Assembly (NCBI GenBank): GCA_964602995.1
Contig: CAZRTM010000003.1
Location: forward strand, 26,481-90,480
Reading direction: 5' to 3'
DNA from: JAAYYY01 sp964602995
Lineage (GTDB): Bacteria > Chloroflexota > Anaerolineae > Promineifilales > Promineifilaceae
DNA length: 64,000 bases
The translations under genes were made by a program, and so were the position numbers. Shown in pieces: positions 34,773-41,940 of the stretch (position 1 is the first letter of the stretch; each line of letters starts with the position of its first letter). The notes under the pieces were generated by a model that worked only from the letters and a program-made list of their open reading frames with translations, searched no databases and was not told the origin of the DNA.

Positions 34773-35863
34773 TCAAGCTCCCCGAGATGGATGTGGGCAT
34801 ATTCATTCTCGCAAGGCGGACCATCGCTGACCAACATCGACGCTTCATGGAGGTCGATGACGATACTGGTGACCGTCTCGTACTGTTCGTCAACGGGCGC
34901 GGAACGGTCCACGTGACGACAAATCGAACGGGGGGGATTGGCATGGTCGCGCAGGGCGTCGAGAATGTTAGCGACGCTAATCCGTTCATGCTGCTCGAGT
35001 TGTGCTTCCATGCGTTCTTGCCGCAGGCATGAGTAGCCACGTATTTCATCTGAAGGTTCCTGGATGCCCAGTTGGTCTGGATCGATGAAATGGTTGGTGT
35101 GCACGAGGCAGCCATTTTGCCAGCCGAGCTGATTGGCGGCGCCTGGGGCGGCTTCGACGTCAATGGCCTGATCGGGCAGCGCTGCGATGAGGAAGTTGGC
35201 CGAACAAGAGATATCACCGCCGCTCGCGGCGCGCACAGCGTCGTCTAATGACTGCTGCTGCAGAATTTCGTAACAGCGAAGATGGAACGGCCGGCCCAGG
35301 CGCGCCCAGTCGTCCTCAGTGGTCGTAATGCCGTTGATGGCCAGGCCCACTCCTGCACTATTAAAACCGATCTTGCCGCCGAAGATGCCCGCCTCGGTGA
35401 AAGATAAGACTTGATGCCCCTCCGGCGTTTTTGTGTGCAAGAGCGCTCCTGCGACGTCAGGAATCCAGTCCCAGTTCTGCCCAAGGAGGAGGTGGCCATT
35501 CTCGGAACGGGCAGGGGCAACGGCAAAGGCTGTGCAGCCGTCCTGGGCTGCCATTTCTCTAACGGCAAATTGGTAATAGAGGATTTCATAGCGCACATTG
35601 AGCGCTACGATTTCCTCAAAACTCAATTCTGCACCCTCGGCAATGCCGCGCATGCCATCTTCATAGTCGCTGTTTTGTTCCTTTATTGCAGCGGCATAAC
35701 GCCGAGCGCGCTGCAGCACTTCGTCCCTCGTCAGCGCGCCTTCCTGTAGGAAACGGTCGAAGTAGACCTCGATATTGTGGTGGATGCGCTGCCGCAGTTG
35801 CTGACCATGTTGCAGACCCTGTTCATAGGCAGAGCCGCTAAGATGAACGATTGGAAGTGTCAT
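34769..35863 (-). CDS. C45-family autoproteolytic acyltransferase or hydrolase
   Basis: A 364-residue Ntn-hydrolase related to acyl-CoA:6-aminopenicillanate acyltransferase. The predicted self-cleavage site is before the cysteine in AAQDGCTAFAVAP, which becomes the N-terminal nucleophile. GQNWDWIP and GFNSAGVGLAINGI are family segments. No signal peptide is visible, so it may work in the cytoplasm. The substrate is unknown: penicillin-type amides, acyl-amino acids or acyl-homoserine lactones are handled by relatives. It shares an ATGA overlap with a peptidoglycan endopeptidase, suggesting a cell-wall or amide substrate. A GC-rich hairpin (35898-35917) sits in its leader. Confidence 0.8.
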   Translation of the reverse strand: MTLPIVHLSGSAYEQGLQHGQQLRQRIHHNIEVYFDRFLQEGALTRDEVLQRARRYAAAIKEQNSDYEDGMRGIAEGAELSFEEIVALNVRYEILYYQFAVREMAAQDGCTAFAVAPARSENGHLLLGQNWDWIPDVAGALLHTKTPEGHQVLSFTEAGIFGGKIGFNSAGVGLAINGITTTEDDWARLGRPFHLRCYEILQQQSLDDAVRAASGGDISCSANFLIAALPDQAIDVEAAPGAANQLGWQNGCLVHTNHFIDPDQLGIQEPSDEIRGYSCLRQERMEAQLEQHERISVANILDALRDHANPPRSICRHVDRSAPVDEQYETVTSIVIDLHEASMLVSDGPPCENEYAHIHLGELE

Positions 35864-36047
35864 CGGTTCCCTTCACTACCATCCTGGATGGGTAAATGGC
35901 CGCCGGAAGCGGCGGCCCGCAACCACGCTCGTTCAGAAACTTCCGAACGGGTACGGCGCGGGCCACGGGCTTCACGGTGGTGTGACTCTCATTTGTCTTT
36001 AGCATAGCGCGATCAGACAGATCGTTCCAAGTTTCAGGGACCACCAG

Positions 36048-37061
36048 CTAGACAGGTGAGACGACTCTCTCAGAATCAGGCTCTTCAGCCTCTGCCTCGT
36101 CCCCGTCGTTGACTTCCTTCATGTAATCAAGAGCGGCCGGCAGTGGCTTGAAGCCGAGTTGCAGGTTTAGCTGGAACATCGGATTGTTCTCTTCGTTATC
36201 GGTCACGATCGCGGCGTTGCCATACTCTTGGGCGTAACGAATGGCATGCACCTTCAGCGCGGTTGCGATACCGCGGCGGCGGTGGCTGCGCGCCACACCG
36301 GTAAGCCCTGTTTCCAGCAACTTGCTGTTAGACAGGTTACGCCAGAGGACGCTCAGGCCGACATATTTGTCGCCGTCGAGGGCTACAAACCAGGCATCGG
36401 GTAGCAAGTTTGGACTACCCAGCGTCTGTTTTTCAAACTGTTCGAAGGGTCGCTTCGTCAGCGTGTCCGGCGTCGGCACGTCCTGCACCAGTTCCCACTC
36501 CAGTTCGTATAGCTTCCGTTTCCATTCGGGATCTTCCTCCCTGAGCTGGGCCATCGTCTTGATGGCAATGCCCGAATTGGCTACACGTTCCAGCTTCTCA
36601 GCAAAGCGCTCGGCATCGAAAGTCGCCGATTCCAGGCGCGAAACGGGGACGCGCATGACCTTCTTGTAACCCCGGTTCTCCAGGAAGTGGATGGCATCGG
36701 TGAAATGCTCTCTCGTGAAGCTGATCAGGAGGCGCGGTTCTCTCGGCTCCAGCTGTTCAAGGATGAAATCATACAAGGTGTTGCCAAAGCCCTGGCGTTG
36801 CGCTTTGGGATGGACCATCACGCGCACAAAGTATTTGTCTGGTTTGAAGGACCATGTTGTATGCCCGTACATACCTACGGCGACGACTTCACCCTCATAC
36901 TCACCGAGAAGGCGTTGGTGAAGGTACTTTGCATCGCGACTGCGATCGTAGTGCTTCCAGCCGGTTACTGACGAGGGGATGTCTGGCTCAAGCGCATTGG
37001 CGATGGCAACCAGCGCCTCGTAGTCTTTATCGCTTTCGAAATCAAACGGTCTAATCTTCAT
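36048..37061 (-). CDS. Tandem GNAT-family N-acetyltransferase
   Basis: A 337-residue protein with two GNAT folds. The first (~1-160) has the acetyl-CoA loop VMVHPKAQRQGFGNTLYDF; the second (~175-320) has TGVARSHRRRGIATALKVHA followed by NEENNPMFQLNLQLGF. Both pyrophosphate-binding loops (Q/R-x-x-G-x-G/A) are intact, so both halves could bind CoA. The tail is acidic. ATG 37061 is chosen because MKIRPFDFES is a normal GNAT start and it avoids overlap with the HAD gene upstream. Acceptor substrate is unknown. Confidence 0.82.
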   Translation of the reverse strand: MKIRPFDFESDKDYEALVAIANALEPDIPSSVTGWKHYDRSRDAKYLHQRLLGEYEGEVVAVGMYGHTTWSFKPDKYFVRVMVHPKAQRQGFGNTLYDFILEQLEPREPRLLISFTREHFTDAIHFLENRGYKKVMRVPVSRLESATFDAERFAEKLERVANSGIAIKTMAQLREEDPEWKRKLYELEWELVQDVPTPDTLTKRPFEQFEKQTLGSPNLLPDAWFVALDGDKYVGLSVLWRNLSNSKLLETGLTGVARSHRRRGIATALKVHAIRYAQEYGNAAIVTDNEENNPMFQLNLQLGFKPLPAALDYMKEVNDGDEAEAEEPDSERVVSPV

Positions 37062-37107
37062 TTCTTTCTCTCTCGACTTCAGTTCAAGCGTGCTGTTCTT
37101 ACGTTTA

Positions 37108-37770
37108 CTATTCAGCTTTGCGTTCATTACGGCCTTCCTCCATTGCCATTTCTGTCTTATCTGGCCTCACCCCAAGGGCAGCCAGTTCGGACACCACATC
37201 TACACCTGCCTGATAATGAATTGCGGACATACCTACCTCCTTTGCTGCCCTGACGTTGGCTTCGTTATCGTCGATAAACACTGCTTCTTCGGGTTTGCGG
37301 CCCAGTCGCTCCAGCGTCAGCTCATATATTTCGGGAGCCGGTTTCATTACGCGCTCCTCGGCGGAACAGACAATCAGATCGAAGGCATCGGCAATCGGAT
37401 AGTCATTGTCTAACGTGAGGCGCAGCCGGTCGGTGGCGTTGCTGATGATTGCCGTCTGGTACCGGGGGCGCAGGGAGCGAATGTAGCGCATCAGCTCTTC
37501 GTCCAGGACGTCTCCGGCCCAGAAGTCGGTGCGGAACTGTTCCAGATCGTGTTGGGATAGCCGGAGCTGGTTACCAACCCAGGTCCAGAGCTCCTGGTCT
37601 GTGATGGCGCCCGATTGGGCCTTGGTGCCCATATCGTCGGCAATACCAAAGACGATTCTTTCCGATTCCCATTCGTCCAGACCGAGCCGCTTTTCCCAAT
37701 CGCGCCGGTAGTTGTGATTATGAGTGCGTATCAGGACGCCGCCGACATCGAAGATAACTGCCTTGATCAT
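37108..37770 (-). CDS. HAD-superfamily (subclass IA) hydrolase
   Basis: A 220-residue phosphatase-like protein. Motif I is FDVGGVLI, where the nucleophile aspartate is present but the second aspartate of DxD is glycine, common in the epoxide-hydrolase-like HAD branch. Motif II is IISNAT, motif III MKPAPEIY (Lys), motif IV FIDDNEANV. The cap domain is helical (residues ~15-95). A GGAGG lies seven bases before the ATG. Two strong terminators lie upstream (37807-37925), so a promoter of its own is expected in the 36 bases before it or expression depends on read-through. Confidence 0.85.
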   Translation of the reverse strand: MIKAVIFDVGGVLIRTHNHNYRRDWEKRLGLDEWESERIVFGIADDMGTKAQSGAITDQELWTWVGNQLRLSQHDLEQFRTDFWAGDVLDEELMRYIRSLRPRYQTAIISNATDRLRLTLDNDYPIADAFDLIVCSAEERVMKPAPEIYELTLERLGRKPEEAVFIDDNEANVRAAKEVGMSAIHYQAGVDVVSELAALGVRPDKTEMAMEEGRNERKAE

Positions 37771-37806
37771 GATTCCTCCAGTGATAAATTCGTGTTCGGA
37801 AACAAA

Positions 37807-37846
37807 AAAAGGACGTGAACACCTACACCGGTGTTCACGTCCTTTT
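37807..37846 (-). terminator. Strong intrinsic terminator 2 of the small-peptide unit
   Basis: Arms GGACGTGAACACC and GGTGTTCACGTCC pair perfectly over 13 bp with a six-base loop. On the minus strand seven Ts follow (37804-37810). On the plus strand only four Ts follow. Confidence 0.85.
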
Positions 37847-37884
37847 GGGGTGGAAGGTCGCCTGTGGTTGGGCGACAGACAACA

Positions 37885-37925
37885 AAAAAGGCCGCAGACA
37901 CCGGGTGGTGCGCTGCGGCCTTTTT
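37885..37925. terminator. Strong bidirectional terminator 1 of the small-peptide unit
   Basis: GGCCGCAG (37890-37897) pairs with CTGCGGCC (37913-37920); the A and T tracts on either side make it U-tailed in both directions. An inner CACC/GGTG adds to the stem. It lies 15 bases after the stop codon of the 30-residue ORF. Confidence 0.85.
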
Positions 37926-37940
37926 GAGTTCTACTTTATG

Positions 37941-38033
37941 TTAACAGGCCATAGACGCACCACGAGATGGATCGGAGTATCCTCCGCCACCTGGCCGAGT
38001 CAGTTGAGCGATGACAGTCATTATCTTGTGCAT
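37941..38033 (-). CDS. 30-residue peptide of unknown function with dedicated promoter and terminators
   Basis: The ATG at 38033 has an ideal AGGAGG five bases upstream (38039-38044). The peptide starts MHKIMTVIAQLTR, then has a PGGGGYSDPSRG segment and ends SMAC at a TAA. There is no signal peptide or membrane helix. A promoter with TTGACA and an extended -10 starts the transcript about 64 bases upstream, a 7-bp hairpin (38076-38093) sits near the 5' end of the RNA, and two strong terminators follow. The unit is a complete small gene. It may be a leader or arrest peptide for the HAD gene, a secreted or modified peptide, or a dual-function RNA. I do not recognise the peptide. Confidence 0.65.
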   Translation of the reverse strand: MHKIMTVIAQLTRPGGGGYSDPSRGASMAC

Positions 38034-38103
38034 GCTCGCCTCCTGGTGCATCTAAGTAAGGCCAATAATCAATGGGCGCTTCACACGAAGCGCACCGTTG
38101 GAT

Positions 38104-38133
38104 ACTCTACCATAGCTGTAAGACCGCTGTCAA
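38104..38133 (-). promoter_or_regulatory. Sigma-70 promoter of the small-peptide gene
   Basis: Minus strand: TTGACA (38128-38133), 18-base spacer, TAGAGT (38104-38109) preceded by TGG, an extended -10. Start point near 38097. The -35 element abuts the direct repeat of the MITE-like insertion at 38134. Confidence 0.65.
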
Positions 38134-38142
38134 GGGGGTTAC

Positions 38143-38277
38143 TAGGGCTTTTCCAAAGTCCGAATTATAGCTCGCTCTGGCCGGTCTCCCGACCGTGCCA
38201 GTTGCCATCAACTCGAGACGGGTCGCGCGGTCGGGAGACCGGCGACAGCATCGTTTATGAGAATGGAAAAGCCCTGA
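38143..38277. mobile_element. MITE-like non-coding element with target-site duplication
   Basis: Outer inverted repeats AGGGCTTTTCCA (38144-38155) and TGGAAAAGCCCT (38264-38275) bound a 135-bp element without any ORF. Inside is a second, perfect 16-bp inverted repeat (38180-38195 with 38228-38243; core CCGGTCTCCCGACCG), so the strand can fold into a two-stem structure. The element is flanked by the direct repeat AGGGGGTTAC (38133-38142 and 38277-38286), a 9-10 bp target duplication. A transposase in trans would be required. It sits between two divergent promoters. Confidence 0.75.
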
Positions 38278-38320
38278 GGGGGTTACGTTCGTGTTTTTTG
38301 TTTGATTCCCGTTGTGCTAA

Positions 38321-38349
38321 TTGACAGTGACAGGGCGCTCGGCTATAGT
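38321..38349 (+). promoter_or_regulatory. Sigma-70 promoter upstream of the SlyD-like gene
   Basis: TTGACA (38321-38326), 17-base spacer, TATAGT (38344-38349). Start point near 38356, giving a leader of about 245 bases, or a 70-base RNA if the hairpin at 38391-38424 terminates. Confidence 0.75.
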
Positions 38350-38390
38350 CACTTTTACAAGACGTTGTAAGTTCTGCCACGGAACACGCT

Positions 38391-38424
38391 ACCGCTCAGA
38401 TCTACATGTCCGGGCGGTTTTTTT
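38391..38424 (+). terminator. Terminator or attenuator in the SlyD-like gene leader
   Basis: ACCGCTC pairs with GGGCGGT (one G-T pair) around a 14-base loop, followed by seven Ts, an A and more Ts. Two small hairpins precede it (TTACAA/TTGTAA at 38355-38370 and GTTC/GAAC at 38371-38385). The product could be a ~70-base small RNA or a regulated leader. Between here and the ATG at 38601 there is only a 7-bp hairpin (38509-38525). Confidence 0.6.
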
Positions 38425-38600
38425 ATTTTTACTTGCAACGTGCTTGTGCTTAAAAGAAGAAGCTCGACGAACAAGCTGGCGTAGAGGCGCATGAGCAAGC
38501 CTTGTAGAGCGATTTGGCAAATCGCCTTGCATGACAGTGCTGAGATGGCAGGTTGTTTGTAAATCTCGGAAAAAGAAGTCTTCAGCAAGGAGTAAAACGA

Positions 38601-39089
38601 ATGACGAGTGATAAGGCGCAAATGACAGTTCAGGATGATATGGTAGTCAGCCTTGACTATACTTTGAGACTTGACGACGGTGAAGTAATTGACTCTTCGG
38701 ATGGTCGCGAACCGCTGGAGTACCTGCAGGGTCACGGGCAGATCATTCCTGGTCTGGAAAATGAGCTTTATGGTATGGCCGTGGGGGAAGAGAAGAGTGT
38801 GACCGTGTCGCCTGGAGATGGCTATGGCGATTATGACGATAGCCGTCTGCAGCAAGTTCCGCTTGATGCTTTCCCTGAAGGAATGGAGCTGGAAGAAGGA
38901 ATGAGCGTCCGCATGCGCGATTCCAACAGTGGGCAGCTATTCGATGCCTATATTGATGAAATTGGAGATGACGCCGTTACCCTGGACTTCAACCACCCGC
39001 TGGCCGGTGAGACACTCTACTTCGAGGTGAAGATCGCCAATCTGCGCCAGGCGTCACCCGAAGAGCTGAGCCACGGGCACGCACACTAA
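38601..39089 (+). CDS. SlyD-like FKBP-type peptidyl-prolyl isomerase
   Basis: A 162-residue cytoplasmic foldase. The FKBP core shows SLDYTLRLDDGEVIDSS, PLEYLQGHGQIIPGLE and GDGYGDYDD; an insert-in-flap chaperone domain follows (~75-125), as in SlyD. The C-terminus SHGHAH is a very short version of the metal-binding histidine tail of SlyD. AAGGAG lies nine bases before ATG 38601; the upstream in-frame GTG/TTG starts are not favoured. It is the only plus-strand gene between 21745 and 43366 and has its own promoter. Confidence 0.9.
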   Translation: MTSDKAQMTVQDDMVVSLDYTLRLDDGEVIDSSDGREPLEYLQGHGQIIPGLENELYGMAVGEEKSVTVSPGDGYGDYDDSRLQQVPLDAFPEGMELEEGMSVRMRDSNSGQLFDAYIDEIGDDAVTLDFNHPLAGETLYFEVKIANLRQASPEELSHGHAH

Positions 39090-39143
39090 GCTTAAAGCGG
39101 CGTTGCAGAGGGTCGAAATGCCCTCATCTGACAGGCAAAAGTT

Positions 39144-39193
39144 GGTCTGATTAGGCCTGGTTACGTCTGGTTAGACCTGATCACGCCTGATCA
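39144..39193. repeat. Five tandem imperfect 10-bp repeats
   Basis: Units GGTCTGATTA, GGCCTGGTTA, CGTCTGGTTA, GACCTGATCA and CGCCTGATCA follow without gaps, with an invariant CTG core. The last unit supplies the stop codon of the convergent dehydrogenase-SbnI gene. The 10-bp period equals one DNA turn. Confidence 0.6.
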
Positions 39194-40906
39194 TTCGTCG
39201 AGAAGAATAACCGGTTCCTGGTAGTAACGAAGACGGCTACGCGCCAGCTTTTCGGCCAGGAACTGGTTAAACCATACGCGTTTGGCTGCCAGCGGTTCAT
39301 CCGCCTTTAGCCGTTCCAGATCGGCATTGAGGCGCAGGATGCGCCCGGGAATTACGAAGCGCGTAAGCCCTGCCGGCAACAGTTTGCTCTGACTGGCCTG
39401 TTCGAAGACAACCTCAGGCTCGAATTGCGGAAAGACTGCCAGTGCTTTCAGGTCGGGAAATTGTCCCTGTAAACGGGAAAGCTCAGTAAGCAACGTTCTC
39501 TCTACCGTTCCCCATTTTGTATAACAACTGACAAGCTGATTCATCAGCCGCAAGCGTTTGTGCCTATCTTCCACTTCAATGAGCGTGGCATTGCCGTCAC
39601 AATCTAAGAGGTAACAGAGAGCGCCGCTTTCGCGGAACACAGATTGCACATCTTCGGCGGGAAGGGCGGTGAACCTCAACCCTTCTATCGTTTGTAGATG
39701 GGCAAACAGCTCTTCGACCGGCTTATCACTGGAAATCACGTGGTACCAGGTGTGCAGGTCAAAGTCGTCGCGGTGGGGATCGACGACCTGGACGATGATG
39801 TGTGGGTAGCCCAGGCGCTTGAGGGCTGTAAAGCGAGTAGCGCCATCGAGGATGATGTACTTGTCGTCCCAGCGCGTGACGATAGGTGGATTGATCAGTT
39901 TGGCTTCATTTTGCAGCCGTTCCATCAGCCGCGTAACTCGCTTCTCGTCAATCTCCTCGTGCGGCATCACCTGTTCTATGGGCACCAGCTCCAGCGAGAG
40001 CGTTTCGCTGGGCCGTTTCACCCGCAACCACCTGAGCACCTGCTGCGCTATGGAAATGGATGCCTCGCGACGGTGGTCGCCGATAATGACCGTCGCGTGG
40101 GGAGCCACAATTACGCGCTTGTGCTGGCGAACGAGGTCAGATTCCTCGCTACGTAGACGTTCGATCTGGTTCGGATATTCAGGAACGGCGGCGCCCGCCA
40201 ACCATCCCTCATTCAGCGCCTGTAGGAGGGCTGAGTCATCGACCAGGTCGGTATGGCCGGTGTTGATCAGGTAAGCTGACGGCTTCATCTCCCGCAGCTC
40301 GGCCTCTCCGATCAACGTTTCTGTTTCTGCTTTAAACGGTACGTGAAGGCTGACGAAATCAGCGCGTCGCAACAACTCTACGAAATCGGTTGCGGTGACG
40401 CCAGCGTCCAGAGCCAGTTCGGGCGTGAGGCGTGGCTGGTTGACAATGACGTTCATATCAAAGGCCAGCGCCCGGCGCGCGACCTGGCGGCCAATGAGAC
40501 CAAAGCCGATGATGCCCAGCGTCTGGCCCGAAAGGCGTCGCGCCCCAGCCCCTTGCATTGTCAGGCGCAACATGAGGGTCAGAGTGTGTTCGGCAATGGC
40601 TACGGCGTTACTGCCCGGGCTGTTACGGACCTCAATGCCCATAGCGCGCGCGGTTGTGACGTCTATGTTGTCGAGGCGCGGGCCGGCGCACCCAATAACG
40701 CGCAGGTTTAAGCCTTCCTCGATAATATCGTGTGTAATTCGACGCCGTGGTCCAACGACAAGGCCGTGATAGCCGCCAATTCGTTCCTGTATCTCACGTG
40801 TCGTGAGTTCTGGTAGCAGGTCAACGTCAGCTTTTTGCCGGAGGATCTCTATACCGTCTGGATGTATCGAATCGCAGATAAGGACACGAGGACGATCTGT
40901 CATCAC
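39191..40906 (-). CDS. Fusion of a degenerate D-3-phosphoglycerate-dehydrogenase-like domain to an SbnI/SerK-like ParB-fold serine kinase
   Basis: A 571-residue chain. Residues ~1-305 have the SerA fold with Rossmann motif LGIIGFGLIGRQVARRAL, but the catalytic-arginine motif NTARG reads NTGHT, the NAD-ribose aspartate position reads VIVNQPR, and the usual DVFxxEP glutamate region is AVPEYPNQIE; only the PH histidine (VAPHATV) remains. Residues ~310-571 resemble SbnI, a free-serine kinase: ELVPIEQVMPHEEID, YIILDGATRFTALKRLG, and LLPAGLTRFVIPGRILRLNA. The kinase half may make O-phosphoserine while the first half senses 3-phosphoglycerate or oligomerises. A PLP enzyme gene lies 62 bases upstream in the same direction. 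Confidence 0.8.
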   Translation of the reverse strand: MMTDRPRVLICDSIHPDGIEILRQKADVDLLPELTTREIQERIGGYHGLVVGPRRRITHDIIEEGLNLRVIGCAGPRLDNIDVTTARAMGIEVRNSPGSNAVAIAEHTLTLMLRLTMQGAGARRLSGQTLGIIGFGLIGRQVARRALAFDMNVIVNQPRLTPELALDAGVTATDFVELLRRADFVSLHVPFKAETETLIGEAELREMKPSAYLINTGHTDLVDDSALLQALNEGWLAGAAVPEYPNQIERLRSEESDLVRQHKRVIVAPHATVIIGDHRREASISIAQQVLRWLRVKRPSETLSLELVPIEQVMPHEEIDEKRVTRLMERLQNEAKLINPPIVTRWDDKYIILDGATRFTALKRLGYPHIIVQVVDPHRDDFDLHTWYHVISSDKPVEELFAHLQTIEGLRFTALPAEDVQSVFRESGALCYLLDCDGNATLIEVEDRHKRLRLMNQLVSCYTKWGTVERTLLTELSRLQGQFPDLKALAVFPQFEPEVVFEQASQSKLLPAGLTRFVIPGRILRLNADLERLKADEPLAAKRVWFNQFLAEKLARSRLRYYQEPVILLDE

Positions 40907-40968
40907 GTATTCTCAAAAACAAAATTTTCTACCAGGGGGCAAGGCTGCGATGCTAATCAGCTGCGATG

Positions 40969-41940
40969 TTAATCAATCTGGGGCAATTGTATCTTCAGGA
41001 GATCTACATTGCCGCCGCTGAGGAGGACGCCAACCCGTTTGCCGCTGACCGGATAGCGGCCCAGAAGAGCGGGAGCGAGCGCCACAGCGGCACTCGGTTC
41101 TACCACAATCTTCATACGCTGCCATATAAATTGCAGTGTCTCTGCAATATCGCGCTCACTGACCGTGATCATATCATGAACGTACTTCTGCATCACGGCG
41201 AGATTGCGCCGGCCAATGAAGCGGGTCCGCAGCCCATCGGCGATGGTGTCGGGGACGGCGTCTAGCTCCACAATGCGACTCAAACGCCAGGAGCGGCTGG
41301 CGTCGTCGGCCGTTTCAGGCTCCACGCCGATGACATGGCAACCGGGCGCGCGCAGGGCGGCAGCAAGGGCGCTGCCGCTGATCAAGCCCCCGCCGCCAAC
41401 AGGGACAAAAAGGAGGTCAAGCTCTCCGGCTTCGTCAATCAGCTCAAGCGCTGCTGTTCCCTGCCCGGCGATAATGTGGTCGTTGTCGTAGGGGTGAATA
41501 AGTGTGTAGCCATGTTCGGCGACTAGCTGTGCGGCCACTGCCTCACGTTCGGCCGCTGCGCAGGAGATGATTTCGGCGCCGTAGCCTGCGGTGGCATCGC
41601 GCTTAATCTGCGGGGCATCGGCGGGCATGACGACCACCGCGCGGACATCGAGTAGCGCGGCTGCCAGAGCCACCCCCTGTGCGTGGTTGCCGCTGGAGTG
41701 GGTGATGACGCCGGCAGCTCGCTGGGGTGCGCTTAACCTGCTGATGGCGTTGTAGGCGCCGCGAAACTTGAACGCTCCAACCCGTTGGAAGTTTTCACAT
41801 TTGAGGAATACGCGGGCGCCACTCTGCCTGTCGAGCGTGCGCGATGTCATGACCGGCGTGCGGTTGGCTACGCCTCGCAAGCGGTCAGCGGCCTGCAAGA
41901 CGATTTCAGGACTAAGCGTAACAGTAGACATTTCAGACAT
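40969..41940 (-). CDS. PLP-dependent serine/threonine ammonia-lyase or serine racemase
   Basis: A 323-residue fold-type II PLP enzyme. The Schiff-base lysine is in GAFKFRGAYNAIS, the carboxylate loop is SSGNHAQGVALAA, the phosphate loop is PVGGGGLISG, and VVEPSAAVALAP plus LSGGNVD complete the site. There is no ACT regulatory domain, so it is not biosynthetic IlvA; catabolic threonine dehydratase, serine racemase or hydroxyaspartate ammonia-lyase fit. Its start overlaps the upstream GNAT gene by 8 bases and the serine-kinase-like fusion follows, suggesting a shared role in serine or threonine metabolism. Confidence 0.88.
   Translation of the reverse strand: MSEMSTVTLSPEIVLQAADRLRGVANRTPVMTSRTLDRQSGARVFLKCENFQRVGAFKFRGAYNAISRLSAPQRAAGVITHSSGNHAQGVALAAALLDVRAVVVMPADAPQIKRDATAGYGAEIISCAAAEREAVAAQLVAEHGYTLIHPYDNDHIIAGQGTAALELIDEAGELDLLFVPVGGGGLISGSALAAALRAPGCHVIGVEPETADDASRSWRLSRIVELDAVPDTIADGLRTRFIGRRNLAVMQKYVHDMITVSERDIAETLQFIWQRMKIVVEPSAAVALAPALLGRYPVSGKRVGVLLSGGNVDLLKIQLPQID

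Noticed and set aside
37771..38100. T-box or amino-acid attenuator for the HAD gene
   Set aside because: The 30-codon ORF has no run of a regulatory codon beyond four glycines, no T-box core is visible, and the hairpins are simple terminators without alternative pairing that I can find.
38143..38277. CRISPR repeat or attenuator
   Set aside because: The repeats are inverted, not direct with spacers, and the flanking direct repeat is a single pair as in a transposition footprint.
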